The notes: generated from the letters alone by a model not told the origin. A stretch of 62,382 nt of DNA from Bacillus xiamenensis (GCF_000300535.1 NZ_AMSH01000014.1:1-62382), one strand, 5' to 3'; positions 37,801-46,407 are shown, counted from the first letter of the stretch. Made by a program: numbers and translations.

Positions 37801-39337
37801 GCGTAAAGATTTTCTTCTCTTTCTCTTCCTCTAAATCACGCTCACGTAAAATTTCATAAATAGAAGATAAAAGCTGATCGCGTGTTTGTTCGTTGTAAAT
37901 AAATCCTTTACCGTATGTATGAGGCAGTTGGAAGTGCGGCAGCCATTTCATCCATTCCCAATGCTCATACTCCTGTTCATTAAAGATAAAAACAAACCTC
38001 AAATCATGATAACTGTGCGAGAAAGCCAGCTGGCCAACAAGCTGATGAAGCTCATTTTTGACAATTGCCGGTTTTCCTATTAATCCGGTTGGGCCGTCCG
38101 CAAGACCGAATGTAATCGGTACATCCTTTACCTCTCGATAGACATTTTGCATGTGCTGCGTTTGCTCCATTAAGTCATCAATGTCACGATTGGCCATATC
38201 GCCGCCGCTTGTCGATAATTCATAGCTTGAGGGAACTGCACCTGTCCCAAGACGCAGCTGTAAAAAATCATCACTGACAAGGGTCTTTTCCCAAATCCGC
38301 CCACTGATTTCTGACGTCAAGTACTTCATTTGTTCGAATGATGGATAATGATACGTGAGAATAAATTGTTGACGGTCATATAACTCCTGCAGTTCTTTTC
38401 GCTTATTTTCTAAGTAAAGCGAGTAAACCCGCTGTCGTTTCTCTTCCCGTCTTTTACGCTGTGACTTCTCTTTAAAGTATTGAACAGACGATGTAATTAA
38501 CGTCATAATAAACATCGCCATCGACACGACAATAAAGATTCCACGCGGCTGTATAAGGGCAACGATCCCCATGACAAGCAGCATGACAAGCGGCGGGAGG
38601 ACCACAAGCCAAAGCCCTCTGCCGTTATGTTCAGTTTCCTGTGAAGGAAAGCTAAATGAAACCCGGTCATCTGGCAGATCGTAAATCAAACGCGGTGTTC
38701 GTCTGTATAAAGGGTATCTTTGTTTCGTTTCGGTACTCGGTGGTCTTGTTTTTTCTAAACGTGTTTGAAATGGTTCGAATGCTGTCACTTGCAATAAATC
38801 ATCATCTTGAAATCTAACCGTCAAAAAGTTCCAGAACAGCTCGTCTCCGGCATGAACCTTCTCTGGACCGTGAATTTGTTTCCCATTCACATAAATCGTC
38901 TCATCCTCGGGCATGACATACCAAGTTCCTTCAACTTGTTCTAAAGTGAACTGTTTGGCATCTTGAAACATCGCATGAGCTTGTTCTTTCCACACATCAA
39001 TCTCATCTTTCTCCTCACGTGAAAAAGACACCTCAACTCTATTTCCTAGGTAATAAATGTGCTGATCATGATGTGCCTCCATTAACACGAGAGTGAGTGT
39101 TCCAATCTGACACGGCTCATTTGGACGTAATGTTCCTTTCTTCGTTTCTCCTTGGTATATTGAAAAACCGTCATTTGATTCTTCTGGAGATAAACGAATC
39201 GTCCCTTCATCAAATGAAAGGGAAGGGATCGTTACGGTATGCTCTATTTCAGGTCCAATCACGGCTTCACGATTGAACTGCTCATCTAAACGGACGGTTT
39301 GATAATTCTCCTCATAAAAAACCCAAAGAAGACTCAA
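34862..39337 (-). CDS. essC: YukBA (EssC), type VII secretion motor ATPase
   Basis: This 1,491-aa FtsK/SpoIIIE ATPase has two N-terminal FHA-like domains (to about 190) and a pair of membrane helices near 242-285. Three ATPase domains have P-loops GTTGSGKS (678-685), GSSGYGKS (1006-1013) and GQTQRGKT (1289-1296). The Walker B of the first domain is LFLISDEFAE. TTG 39337 is the start: AGGAGGT lies seven bases upstream and gives MSLLWVFYEE. EssC drives export of YukE and partner toxins, and its C-terminal domain recognises substrates. Confidence 0.96.
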   Translation of the reverse strand: MSLLWVFYEENYQTVRLDEQFNREAVIGPEIEHTVTIPSLSFDEGTIRLSPEESNDGFSIYQGETKKGTLRPNEPCQIGTLTLVLMEAHHDQHIYYLGNRVEVSFSREEKDEIDVWKEQAHAMFQDAKQFTLEQVEGTWYVMPEDETIYVNGKQIHGPEKVHAGDELFWNFLTVRFQDDDLLQVTAFEPFQTRLEKTRPPSTETKQRYPLYRRTPRLIYDLPDDRVSFSFPSQETEHNGRGLWLVVLPPLVMLLVMGIVALIQPRGIFIVVSMAMFIMTLITSSVQYFKEKSQRKRREEKRQRVYSLYLENKRKELQELYDRQQFILTYHYPSFEQMKYLTSEISGRIWEKTLVSDDFLQLRLGTGAVPSSYELSTSGGDMANRDIDDLMEQTQHMQNVYREVKDVPITFGLADGPTGLIGKPAIVKNELHQLVGQLAFSHSYHDLRFVFIFNEQEYEHWEWMKWLPHFQLPHTYGKGFIYNEQTRDQLLSSIYEILRERDLEEEKEKKIFTPHFVFIVTNHELIAEHVILEYLEGSRTDLGISIIFAAETKESLAENISTLVRYINEEEGDILIQHKKAVRIPFQLDTHQREDNELFARTLRTLDHQVGMTNSIPETVSFLDLFHAKQVEDIGIREKWLTSETAKSLSVPIGYKGKNDIVDLNLHEKAHGPHGLLAGTTGSGKSEFLQTYILSLAVHFHPHEVAFLLIDYKGGGMAQPFRNIPHLLGTITNIEGSKNFSERALASIKSELKKRQRLFDQYHVNHINDYTKLYKEKKAEQAMPHLFLISDEFAELKSEEPDFIRELVSAARIGRSLGVHLILATQKPGGVIDDQIWSNSRFKVALKVQDASDSKEILKNSDAASITVTGRGYLQVGNNEIYELFQSAWSGAPYMEDGYGSEDDIAIVTDTGLIPLSGVSTEPAVKKETVTEISAVVDEIERMQQELGIEKLPSPWLPPLEERIPKTRYASSEEHVFHFALVDEPDQQSQHPLSYQMMEDGNIGIFGSSGYGKSLAATTLLMSFAERYSPEEWHAYIYDFGNGTLLPLAKLPHTADYFLMDQMRKIQKSMKRLREEVEYRKRLFRQQEMSHIKMYNALNEKKLPFIFIVIDNFDIVKDEMHELESEFIQLSRDGQSLGIYFLITATRVNAVRQSLMNNLKTKIVHYLMDQGEAYSIIGRPKFSLEPIPGRVIINKEELYFAQMFLPVEGENDLELFEHLKQEIQLLHDRFQDAEKPKPVPMLPDKLTVWELESRLDDQKQPYDIPVGLDEESVAPVYFDLKKNKHCLIIGQTQRGKTNVTKLLLDQLLAAKPEKLAVFDSIDRGLSYYAKEENIDYLETKDDISKWAEEMDRLFKVREEMYVEAVRRGETDQLSFAQVVLVIDGITRFQQTIDPRLQDQLADFMKSYAHLGFSLIASGNHTEFSKGYDALTNEIKQVRHAMLLMKKSEQNIIPLPYARQEPEIQPGFGYLVENGKEKKIQVPLCAVERKSVQ

Positions 39338-39388
39338 ACGCTCCACCTCCTCATCGGACAGCACCAACTGTCAGTTGTATCGAAAGAA

Positions 39389-40696
39389 TTATTTTTTCTC
39401 ATCTTTTTTCGTCTGAGAGGTTTTCTTATTTGAATCAGATTCTTTCTCTTTTTTCTCCTGATCGGCTTTTGACTGCTCTTGTTCAGCTGAATCATCTGTT
39501 TGGCTCGCTTCTGAGGAGTCATTGGTGCTTGTCTCCGTTGTTTCTTCTTCATATTTCGCCATTTCTTTAATGATTGGATCTAGCTGTTTTTGTTTTTCTT
39601 CAGCAGAAAGGCTGTCATCGTTTTGAATGTCATTACGGTAGGCGACAAGTGCTGTGAATATGTATCGGTCGTCCCCGAGTACCCTTGCTATATCAAGAGC
39701 TTCCTTGCTATTGCCTTGTCCAATGTGAATCCAGAAAAGGAAGTATTGCGGATCTGTCTGCAATGTATATGTTTCCGTGATTTCTTTTTTGTGCTGATCG
39801 AGTAATAGATTGCCTTGGTTCGTCTGCACATACGAAATGGCCAGTTCATATTGAAGAGAGACTGGCATTTGATCGGCTGGGTATTTTTCGAGCGTATCCA
39901 CCACTTGGCTGTACTGTTTGTTGAGATAATATTTGTTCGCTTCGACATATGCTTCTTGTTTCGGCATGGCGAAAAAGAACGTGTAAATGGTATACACCAA
40001 GGCAGGAACCAACAGGACCAGAAGACCAAGTCCAATATATCGTTCGAGCTTCCATTTCTTTTTTGGAATGGTTACCAGCGTCTTTTCTTTTGCTTCGATC
40101 GCTTTGATTTTTTGTTGAATCAAGGCGGACACTTCTTCAAGAGACTTTGTATCACTGATTTCCTTTGCCAGCTCGGATAATTTCAACGTATCATGATAAG
40201 CCAAATATTCTTGAAACTGATATTGATGGTCCACCACTCGAAGAATGACGGCTTTGACCTCTTTTAAGAGGCGATGCTCATCGGTTTCATATGGCGGGAT
40301 GCTTTCTTTGACCCCGTAATGCAAAAATGCTGGCGCTAACCCTTGATGAAAAACAATGTTTTCAGGAGAAACAATAGGATGCAGCCGCTTCACATCGTGT
40401 TTGCACACTGCATCGACAAGCTGGTATGAAAAAATCCATTTGCTTTTTTCATCCTTTGCATGGATGAAACGAAATTCCTGATAGGCAGGAGGCGGTTGAA
40501 TCGAAATGATGACCTCACCTTCGGTTAATTGAATGTCTTTTTTAAACGAAGGATTGATGTCTTTAATTGGCGCCGCTTCTAAACCGTCTAAGAGTTTAAT
40601 TGTCTCTCTTTGAAAAATGAAGGTGTAAGTGCCTTCCTCTTTTTTCATGACTGCTTCTAATTGTTCTTCTAAATAGGAACTCTTTTTATCTGCCAT
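39389..40696 (-). CDS. yukC: YukC (EssB), type VII secretion membrane component
   Basis: This 435-aa protein has an N-terminal pseudokinase-like cytoplasmic domain (about 1-215), one membrane helix (about 217-241, YIGLGLLVLLVPALVYTIYT), an extracytoplasmic helical domain and a highly charged Lys/Glu/Ser-rich tail (about 380-435). EssB bridges the ATPase and the other membrane subunits. AAAGGA lies nine bases before ATG 40696. The gene is 14 nt after yukD. Confidence 0.94.
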   Translation of the reverse strand: MADKKSSYLEEQLEAVMKKEEGTYTFIFQRETIKLLDGLEAAPIKDINPSFKKDIQLTEGEVIISIQPPPAYQEFRFIHAKDEKSKWIFSYQLVDAVCKHDVKRLHPIVSPENIVFHQGLAPAFLHYGVKESIPPYETDEHRLLKEVKAVILRVVDHQYQFQEYLAYHDTLKLSELAKEISDTKSLEEVSALIQQKIKAIEAKEKTLVTIPKKKWKLERYIGLGLLVLLVPALVYTIYTFFFAMPKQEAYVEANKYYLNKQYSQVVDTLEKYPADQMPVSLQYELAISYVQTNQGNLLLDQHKKEITETYTLQTDPQYFLFWIHIGQGNSKEALDIARVLGDDRYIFTALVAYRNDIQNDDSLSAEEKQKQLDPIIKEMAKYEEETTETSTNDSSEASQTDDSAEQEQSKADQEKKEKESDSNKKTSQTKKDEKK

Positions 40697-40710
40697 TTAC
40701 AAAAGTCCTT

Positions 40711-40950
40711 TCATAGTATTTCCAGCCTGTCTCCTGTGGTGATCCCACAGTCTGACAGCTTATATTCGCCTGAAAACACAGCTTTCTTATTAACTACACG
40801 CACCCATCCGCCTTCTCGCTTTGGCAGTGAGATTTGTTTGGCCTGCCAGGCGATATGAATGACTTGCTTAATATGTAAATAATTTGATAGTCTCAAATCA
40901 AACACACTGCCATCATAATTTTTTAAGTCGATGGTAATATCGATATACAC
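40711..40950 (-). CDS. yukD: YukD (EsaB), ubiquitin-like type VII secretion accessory protein
   Basis: This 79-aa protein with a ubiquitin-like beta-grasp fold (YIDITIDLKNYDGSVFDLRL at the N-terminus, LSDCGITTGDRLEIL at the end) is cytoplasmic. GTG 40950 is the start, after GAGGTGG. It follows yukE across a hairpin that probably lowers its expression relative to yukE. Confidence 0.94.
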   Translation of the reverse strand: MYIDITIDLKNYDGSVFDLRLSNYLHIKQVIHIAWQAKQISLPKREGGWVRVVNKKAVFSGEYKLSDCGITTGDRLEIL

Positions 40951-40970
40951 AAATTTCCACCTCACAAAAT

Positions 40971-41013
40971 AGAAAGAGCGCCGGCATCAACTGACAGACT
41001 CGGCGCTTTTTCT
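40971..41013 (-). terminator. Intra-operon hairpin between yukE and yukD
   Basis: AGCGCC and GGCGCT arms are separated by a 19-nt loop with extra pairs. T-rich sequence follows on both strands. It is a likely partial terminator that makes yukE messenger more abundant than the rest. Confidence 0.72.
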
Positions 41014-41045
41014 GCTTTTCACACTTAGAAAGGAAATCACTTTGA

Positions 41046-41339
41046 TTAGCCGCGGATTTGGCTTGCGATGTCTTGGTCAGTGCTTTCAAGTGTATTTGCA
41101 GTTTGATCAAGCTGATTGCTGACATCTGTTAATAGATCAGACATTTTGATGAATGAAGGCTTTAGCTGTTCGTATTGATCAGCGAATGCTTCACTAGAAG
41201 CACCTTCCCACATTCCTTTAAGATCAGAGATCATTCTATTTAGACGATCAACTTGGTTTAACACTTCTTGACTTTCAACACCATATTGCTTAGCGGTCGC
41301 TCTTAGTTCTTCTGGGGTTACGCGAATAATTCCTGACAT
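41046..41339 (-). CDS. yukE: YukE (EsxA), WXG100 protein secreted by the type VII system
   Basis: This 97-aa helical hairpin protein has the WXG motif as Trp44-Glu45-Gly46 and the family N-terminus MSGIIRVTPEELRATAKQYG. It is nearly identical in layout to B. subtilis YukE. It dimerises, is exported by YukBA/EssC and is required for secretion. ATG 41339 gives the family length; three extra codons upstream are possible. It is the first gene of the operon, with a clear promoter 61 bases upstream. Confidence 0.97.
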   Translation of the reverse strand: MSGIIRVTPEELRATAKQYGVESQEVLNQVDRLNRMISDLKGMWEGASSEAFADQYEQLKPSFIKMSDLLTDVSNQLDQTANTLESTDQDIASQIRG

Positions 41340-41406
41340 ATTCCTCATTACCTCCCGTGCATAGCCGCCATATAATGGGCTAATCCACTTATTTTTTGAC
41401 GTTATT

Positions 41407-41436
41407 ATTATAAAAACAGAAATGATACACAGTCAA
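41407..41436 (-). promoter_or_regulatory. SigA-type promoter of the yukE operon
   Basis: On the - strand TTGACT (41436-41431), 18 bases and TATAAT (41412-41407) lie upstream of yukE, predicting a leader of about 60 bases. In B. subtilis the operon is stimulated by phosphorylated DegU. Confidence 0.8.
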
Positions 41437-41451
41437 ACAAATCTGTTTTTA
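41411..41451. promoter_or_regulatory. Inverted repeat spanning the yukE promoter
   Basis: TAAAAACAGA (41411-41420) and its exact complement TCTGTTTTTA (41442-41451) are 21 bases apart. They enclose the -35 hexamer and touch the -10. It could be an operator or activator site. Confidence 0.5.
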
Positions 41452-41744
41452 TTTTACAAAATGAGTCTATAGAATTACTGTTTTTTCGCTCTTTATCTAG
41501 TATTTAACATTTTCTTGGTCATATATCCTTAATAAACGTTGGGCAGATTCGATGAATCTTTTCGTCTATTGATTTTTTACTACGTTATTATTGTACTATT
41601 CTTTTTCATCCCCACTGACGTCCAGTGTACTCTCTTCTAGAGCTTTCTGTTTTTTAAGTTTATGGCATTTTTTTTATTGATTTACGCACCTGTTTTTCTT
41701 CATAATGTAAGTACGTGAAATATTCGAAAAAAGCAGGGGTTTTT
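41452..41744. promoter_or_regulatory. Divergent regulatory region between yukE and adeR
   Basis: With the yukE promoter this gives about 405 bases without a gene. Besides the yukE elements it holds a probable adeR promoter on the + strand (TTGATT 41677-41682, 18 bases, CATAAT 41701-41706). No short gene with a ribosome binding site was found. Confidence 0.5.
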
Positions 41745-42974
41745 ATGACAAAAAAGACAGATCCGTTTAAGTATAGCCTTGATCGTTTAGAGGATGTGGC
41801 AGACCAAATTAGTGATGTGCTCAATTGCCCTATTACTATAGAAGATACTCATCATCGATTACTAGCCTATAGCACACACAATGATTTCACTGATCCCGCC
41901 AGAACTTCAACCATTATCTCCCGCCGTGTACCGGAAAAAGTCATTAATCGGCTTTGGAAGGACGGCATTATTCCTACACTCCTGAAAACAGATGAACCGC
42001 TTCGTGTCCCTCAAATTGCAGAGGTGGGTTTATCTAGCAGGGTCGCCATTTCGATATGGAAGGACCAAGAAGTGCTCGGATTTATTTGGGCAATTGAATC
42101 CGAGCAGCCTTTCTCAGATGAGGACATGGACCTACTCAAAATGGCAGCACATGCCGTGAAAAACAAATTACTTAATTTACAAATTCGAAAAACGAAAACA
42201 GAGGAACGCAATCAGGAGCTTTTTTGGAAGATGCTCACAGGTCATATTCATGAAAAGGATGAGATACTTGATCTCTTTTTGAGGCTCGGCATAAGATGTC
42301 CGGATACGTATGCCATTATCATCTTTCGCCTACGTGACGAGCTCACAGAGGAAACGGAAAAGAAACTCTCCTATCTGCTTGAAACAACGCAGCAAGTGCA
42401 GGTGCTCTTAACGACTGTTGATTTTCACGAATTCATTATTCTTGTCTCACCAAAAACGGAACACCCGCTTCAGGATATCAAACAATTCACAAACAGCATG
42501 CTACAACAGCTGTCTGATCGGTATCACATCCATCACGTTCAAGCGGCCATTGGTGGAATTTACGACCATATCACGCATATACAGCCATCCTATAAAGAAG
42601 CACTTGCTGTATTAAAAACAAAAGAACGCTTTCCTGTTGAAACGGAGCGTTTAAACAGTTTTTCTGAACTTGGGATTTATCAATATTTAGATGTACTTGC
42701 TGAAAAGCGAAAGGGCTCGTCTTATTCCAGTTACTCTTTATCAAAGCTGGAGGATTACGACATAAGGCACCATTCCAACCTAGTTGAGACCCTGGAACGG
42801 TTTATTGATTGTGACAGCAACGCCAATATCGCCGCAAAGCAATTAAATATTCATATCAACACACTGAATTACAGGCTGAAGCGGATTACAGACATTGCAG
42901 AAATTGATTTAAAAAACATGAATGAGAAAATGACCATTTATCTTGATATGAAGCTAAAAAACGTCCATTTGTGA
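41745..42974 (+). CDS. adeR: AdeR, PucR-family activator of alanine dehydrogenase
   Basis: This 409-aa regulator has an N-terminal GAF-like sensor (about 20-145), a middle CdaR/GGDEF-like region and a C-terminal PucR helix-turn-helix (NANIAAKQLNIHINTLNYRL near 367-386). ATG 41745 follows AGGGG by five bases; the GTG ten codons upstream lacks a site. It lies directly before ald in the same direction, the arrangement known for AdeR, which activates ald in the presence of alanine. Confidence 0.92.
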   Translation: MTKKTDPFKYSLDRLEDVADQISDVLNCPITIEDTHHRLLAYSTHNDFTDPARTSTIISRRVPEKVINRLWKDGIIPTLLKTDEPLRVPQIAEVGLSSRVAISIWKDQEVLGFIWAIESEQPFSDEDMDLLKMAAHAVKNKLLNLQIRKTKTEERNQELFWKMLTGHIHEKDEILDLFLRLGIRCPDTYAIIIFRLRDELTEETEKKLSYLLETTQQVQVLLTTVDFHEFIILVSPKTEHPLQDIKQFTNSMLQQLSDRYHIHHVQAAIGGIYDHITHIQPSYKEALAVLKTKERFPVETERLNSFSELGIYQYLDVLAEKRKGSSYSSYSLSKLEDYDIRHHSNLVETLERFIDCDSNANIAAKQLNIHINTLNYRLKRITDIAEIDLKNMNEKMTIYLDMKLKNVHL

Positions 42975-43000
42975 AATTTCACAAAGAGGCGTTTTTTAAT
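42957..43000 (+). terminator. Terminator of adeR
   Basis: An imperfect stem with a palindromic core (TTTGTGAAATTTCACAAA) and AACG/CGTT ends is followed by TTTTTT. It covers the adeR stop codon. Confidence 0.78.
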
Positions 43001-43084
43001 TTTTTCATTCAACCGAAGAATTTTCTAAACTTTCAGGATACACTAGACATACAATATCAATAGATAAGCATAGGAGGAATAAAC

Positions 43085-44221
43085 ATGATCATCGGCATTC
43101 CGAAAGAGATTAAGAACAATGAAAACCGAGTGGCATTAACACCAGGAGCAGCTTCTCAATTGCTTTCTGCTGGACACCAGATTTTGATTGAAACAAAAGC
43201 TGGTTCTGGAAGCGGATTCACTGATGACGATTATGTATCTGTTGGTGCAAAGATCCTTGATCAAGCGAAAGATGTGTGGGCATCTTCTGATATGATTATG
43301 AAGGTAAAAGAACCATTACCAGAAGAATATCCGTATTTTAGAGAAGGCCTTATCTTATTTACGTACCTGCATCTTGCGGCAGAGCCCTCCTTGGCTGAAG
43401 CATTAAAACAAAAAGGCGTGACAGCCATTGCTTATGAAACGGTAACAGATGGAAAATCACTTCCTCTATTAATGCCAATGTCTGAAGTGGCGGGCAGAAT
43501 GGCCGCTCAGATTGGTGCCCAATTTTTAGAAAAGCCAAAAGGCGGGAAAGGCATTTTGCTCGCAGGCGTGCCAGGGGTATCAAGAGGTAAAGTCACCATT
43601 ATAGGTGGCGGTGTTGTTGGAACAAATGCAGCGAAAATGGCCATCGGACTTGGTGCAGATGTAACACTCATTGATTTAAACGCGGAGCGATTACGTCAGC
43701 TGGACGATCAGTTTGGTCATCAAATGAAAACGTTGATGTCTAATCCTGTCAACATTGCAGATTCAGTGCGGGAGGCAGACCTTCTCATTTGTGCGGTTCT
43801 CATTCCAGGTGCCAAAGCACCGACCCTTGTAACAGAAGAAATGGTGAAACAAATGAAGCCTGGTTCTGTTATTGTCGATGTAGCCATTGACCAAGGCGGG
43901 ATTGTAGAAACAGTCGATCATATCACAACACATGATCAGCCTACTTATGAAAAACACGGTATTTTACATTATGCTGTCGCCAATATGCCAGGCGCAGTTC
44001 CGAGAACATCGACTGTTGCTTTAACAAATGTCACCGTTCCTTATGCACTGCAAATTGCAAATAAAGGTGCTATAAAAGCCATTAAAGAAAACAATGCGAT
44101 CGCAGCAGGCGTCAATGTGATGAACGGACATATCACCTATGAAGCCGTCGCTCGTGATCTCGGCTATGAATATGTGCCTGTCAGTAAAGTCCTTGATACA
44201 TCTTCTATGACTGAAGCTTAA
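43085..44221 (+). CDS. ald: Ald, L-alanine dehydrogenase
   Basis: This 378-aa enzyme oxidises alanine to pyruvate and ammonia with NAD+. It begins [20 protein letters not shown] (family start), has the Lys in [12 protein letters not shown] and the NAD-binding [19 protein letters not shown] near 175-193. AGGAGGAAT precedes the ATG. A TACAAT -10 (43050-43055) lacks a -35, consistent with dependence on an activator such as AdeR. The enzyme supports growth on alanine and normal sporulation in B. subtilis. Confidence 0.96.
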   Translation: MIIGIPKEIKNNENRVALTPGAASQLLSAGHQILIETKAGSGSGFTDDDYVSVGAKILDQAKDVWASSDMIMKVKEPLPEEYPYFREGLILFTYLHLAAEPSLAEALKQKGVTAIAYETVTDGKSLPLLMPMSEVAGRMAAQIGAQFLEKPKGGKGILLAGVPGVSRGKVTIIGGGVVGTNAAKMAIGLGADVTLIDLNAERLRQLDDQFGHQMKTLMSNPVNIADSVREADLLICAVLIPGAKAPTLVTEEMVKQMKPGSVIVDVAIDQGGIVETVDHITTHDQPTYEKHGILHYAVANMPGAVPRTSTVALTNVTVPYALQIANKGAIKAIKENNAIAAGVNVMNGHITYEAVARDLGYEYVPVSKVLDTSSMTEA

Positions 44222-44227
44222 TATCCT

Positions 44228-44257
44228 AGCCCGCCCTTTTCAGGAGCGGGCTTTATT
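44228..44257 (+). terminator. Terminator of ald
   Basis: AGCCCGC and GCGGGCT arms enclose an 11-nt loop, followed by TTATTGTT. The tail runs into the bioY operator. Confidence 0.8.
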
Positions 44258-44286
44258 GTTAACCTGAAATAAAAACAAGTTGACAA
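44256..44286 (+). promoter_or_regulatory. BirA-type biotin operator upstream of bioY
   Basis: TTGTTAACC, 13 bases and AGTTGACAA form a near-perfect dyad (7 of 8 outer pairs). The right arm contains the -35 TTGACA (44280-44285), so binding by biotin-charged BirA would block the promoter. The arm sequence and spacing fit the B. subtilis BirA operators. Confidence 0.78.
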
Positions 44287-44338
44287 AAGACCTTCTTCCC
44301 CTTAATCTATTTGTACAGATAAGACAGGGGGAAACATC

Positions 44339-44935
44339 ATGCAAAAGAAGACAAGAACGGCTGACTTTGTGCTAGTCGGAATGTTTGCTGCACTGATGGC
44401 TATAGGAGCCAATATTACATCAATCGTACCGTTTTTACAGGTCGGCGGTATCCCGCTCACCATGCAGCCGTTTTTTTGTGTGCTTGCTGGTCTTTTGCTA
44501 GGCAGACGTCTTGGTGCATTAGCCATGATTGTCTATGCCTTAGTTGGAATGGCTGGCGCACCTGTATTCGCACAATTCTCTGCGGGCCTTGGTGTCATTT
44601 TAGGTAAAAGCGGCGGCTTTGTGTTATCGTACATTCCTGCTGCCTGGCTTGCCGGATTCATTCTTGAAAAGAGACAACACCCTGGCTTTGGCCGCTTTTT
44701 GCTTGCAGCCATTGCTGGCACGACTGTGATGTATGTGGTCGGAACAACCTATATGTACATCGCGTTAAATGTTTGGTTACATGCACCAATCTCTTATCAA
44801 ACAACGTGGTTCTTCATGATCTGGTTTATGGTCAAAGACTACGCTTTGACGATTGTCCTTGCCATGCTGGCACCTAAAATTTATCGTTCTGTTTCAAAAG
44901 CCACATCCTTTCGAAAAGAACAAACAGTCTCTTAA
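44339..44935 (+). CDS. bioY: BioY, biotin transporter substrate-binding membrane protein
   Basis: This 198-aa protein with about six membrane helices has the BioY signature GGIPLTMQPFFCVLAGLLLG (about 38-57), the VYALVGMAGAPVFA stretch and GKSGGFVLSY. It is the S component of an ECF biotin importer and would use a shared EcfAA'T module encoded elsewhere. GGGGG lies eight bases before the ATG. It corresponds to yuiG (bioYB) in B. subtilis. A strong BirA-like operator is directly upstream. Confidence 0.94.
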   Translation: MQKKTRTADFVLVGMFAALMAIGANITSIVPFLQVGGIPLTMQPFFCVLAGLLLGRRLGALAMIVYALVGMAGAPVFAQFSAGLGVILGKSGGFVLSYIPAAWLAGFILEKRQHPGFGRFLLAAIAGTTVMYVVGTTYMYIALNVWLHAPISYQTTWFFMIWFMVKDYALTIVLAMLAPKIYRSVSKATSFRKEQTVS

Positions 44936-44940
44936 AGATC

Positions 44941-44972
44941 AAAAAAGGTTCCTTCAATAGAGGAACCTTTTC
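44941..44972. terminator. Bidirectional terminator between bioY and yuiF
   Basis: A 10-bp perfect stem (AAAAGGTTCC and complement) with A/T flanks lies between the convergent genes. Confidence 0.88.
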
Positions 44973-44975
44973 ATA

Positions 44976-46304
44976 TTATAGGATAATTGCCGCAAGCCAG
45001 CCGAACACAACAAGCGGGATATTATAGTAGATAAATGTTGGGACACATGTACCCCAAATGTGGTGATGCTGTCCATCCATATTCAGCCCAGATGTCGGTC
45101 CAAGGGTACTGTCACTTGCAGGTGACCCTGCATCTCCTACAGCCGCAGCTGAACCAATAATTGCAATGGTTGCCATTGGGCTAAACCCTAAGTGTAAACA
45201 AAGCGGAACAAAGATGGTCGTAATAATCGGAATCGTTGCAAATGATGACCCGATGCCCATTGTGACTAACAGGCCAACTAGCAGCATTAAAATGGCTGCT
45301 AAGCTTTGGTTGTTTCCGATAAATTGAGAAGATGCCTTGACGAGAGATTCAATATCTCCCGTTTTCGTTAACACGTTGGCAAATCCAGCTGCGACAAGCA
45401 TGACAAAGCCGATAAATGCCATCATGTTCATTCCAGATGTAATCAGCTCGTCTGCTTCATCACGTTTCATCATACCGGTTACAAACAAGACAAGCAATCC
45501 TGCAAGTGCACCGAAAATCATTCCTTCTACTCCCAGGCTTTGAGAGAGATATAGCTGGACAATTAATGAAACAAGGATAGCAAGTACAGCATAGAGCAGA
45601 CTTTTCTTCGTATACGCTGATTTTTCTACATCCGTAATGTCACGATCTTCATATACTTTTGGCTTACGATACACCAAAAGTGAAACGATCAATCCGAGAA
45701 CCATGCCACCTACAGGAATCAGCATCGCATATGGAATATCTGCTAAGTTCACTGTCAAACCAGCTTCCTTCATATTGTCACGAAGCATCCCGTGGAAAAT
45801 CTGACCAAAACCGACCGGAAGTAATATATATGGTGCAGTGAGTCCGAAGGTAATAACACACGCCAGCAGTCTGCGGTCGATTTGAAGCTCATTAAACACC
45901 TTTAATAATGGCGGGATTAAGACCGGAATAAAAGCAATATGAACAGGAACGACGTTTTGAGAAAAACAAGATACGATCAAAATGACCAGAATAATGAGCA
46001 CTTTTGATAATGTTTTTCTTCTTGAATCGCCTTCTTTTCCTAGAAGCTTTACTGCTCCTTCGACCATGGCATCAGGAAGACCCGTTTTCGTCAGCGCCGC
46101 TGCAAATGCCCCTAAAAGAGCGTAACTAATTGCCACTGTCGCATTTCCGCCAAGTCCGTCAGTAAAGGCTTCAACTGTTCCTCCTAGACCTAATCCACCT
46201 GCAAGTCCACCCGCTAAAGCGCCAAGTGCCAGCGCAATCACGACATTGACTCGAAGCAAGCTCAATACCAACATTAAAACAACCGCTAAAACAACTGCAT
46301 TCAT
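44976..46304 (-). CDS. yuiF: YuiF, Na+/H+ antiporter-family (amino acid transporter) membrane protein
   Basis: This 442-aa protein with about eleven membrane helices has family segments AALTKTGLPDAMVEGAVKLL and GSAAAVGDAGSPASDSTLGP (near 395). The family is annotated as Na+/H+ antiporter (NhaC-like), and some members are thought to move amino acids such as histidine; the substrate is unresolved here. ATG 46304 follows a GGGGG site; the longer frame to 46373 lacks one. It is monocistronic, with the pepA terminator upstream. Confidence 0.87.
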   Translation of the reverse strand: MNAVVLAVVLMLVLSLLRVNVVIALALGALAGGLAGGLGLGGTVEAFTDGLGGNATVAISYALLGAFAAALTKTGLPDAMVEGAVKLLGKEGDSRRKTLSKVLIILVILIVSCFSQNVVPVHIAFIPVLIPPLLKVFNELQIDRRLLACVITFGLTAPYILLPVGFGQIFHGMLRDNMKEAGLTVNLADIPYAMLIPVGGMVLGLIVSLLVYRKPKVYEDRDITDVEKSAYTKKSLLYAVLAILVSLIVQLYLSQSLGVEGMIFGALAGLLVLFVTGMMKRDEADELITSGMNMMAFIGFVMLVAAGFANVLTKTGDIESLVKASSQFIGNNQSLAAILMLLVGLLVTMGIGSSFATIPIITTIFVPLCLHLGFSPMATIAIIGSAAAVGDAGSPASDSTLGPTSGLNMDGQHHHIWGTCVPTFIYYNIPLVVFGWLAAIIL

Positions 46305-46407
46305 GGTGAAACCCCCGAAATCCTTTAGTTTACTAATGTAGTAGATAATTAAAGTACCAACGTATGTTACCATACAAAATTTACTTCGTCAAATGGCGTA
46401 TGTCCTA

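Noticed and set aside
43019..43033. CodY-like 15-mer upstream of ald
   Set aside because: Three mismatches to the consensus, including the central G; expected by chance in such A/T-rich DNA.
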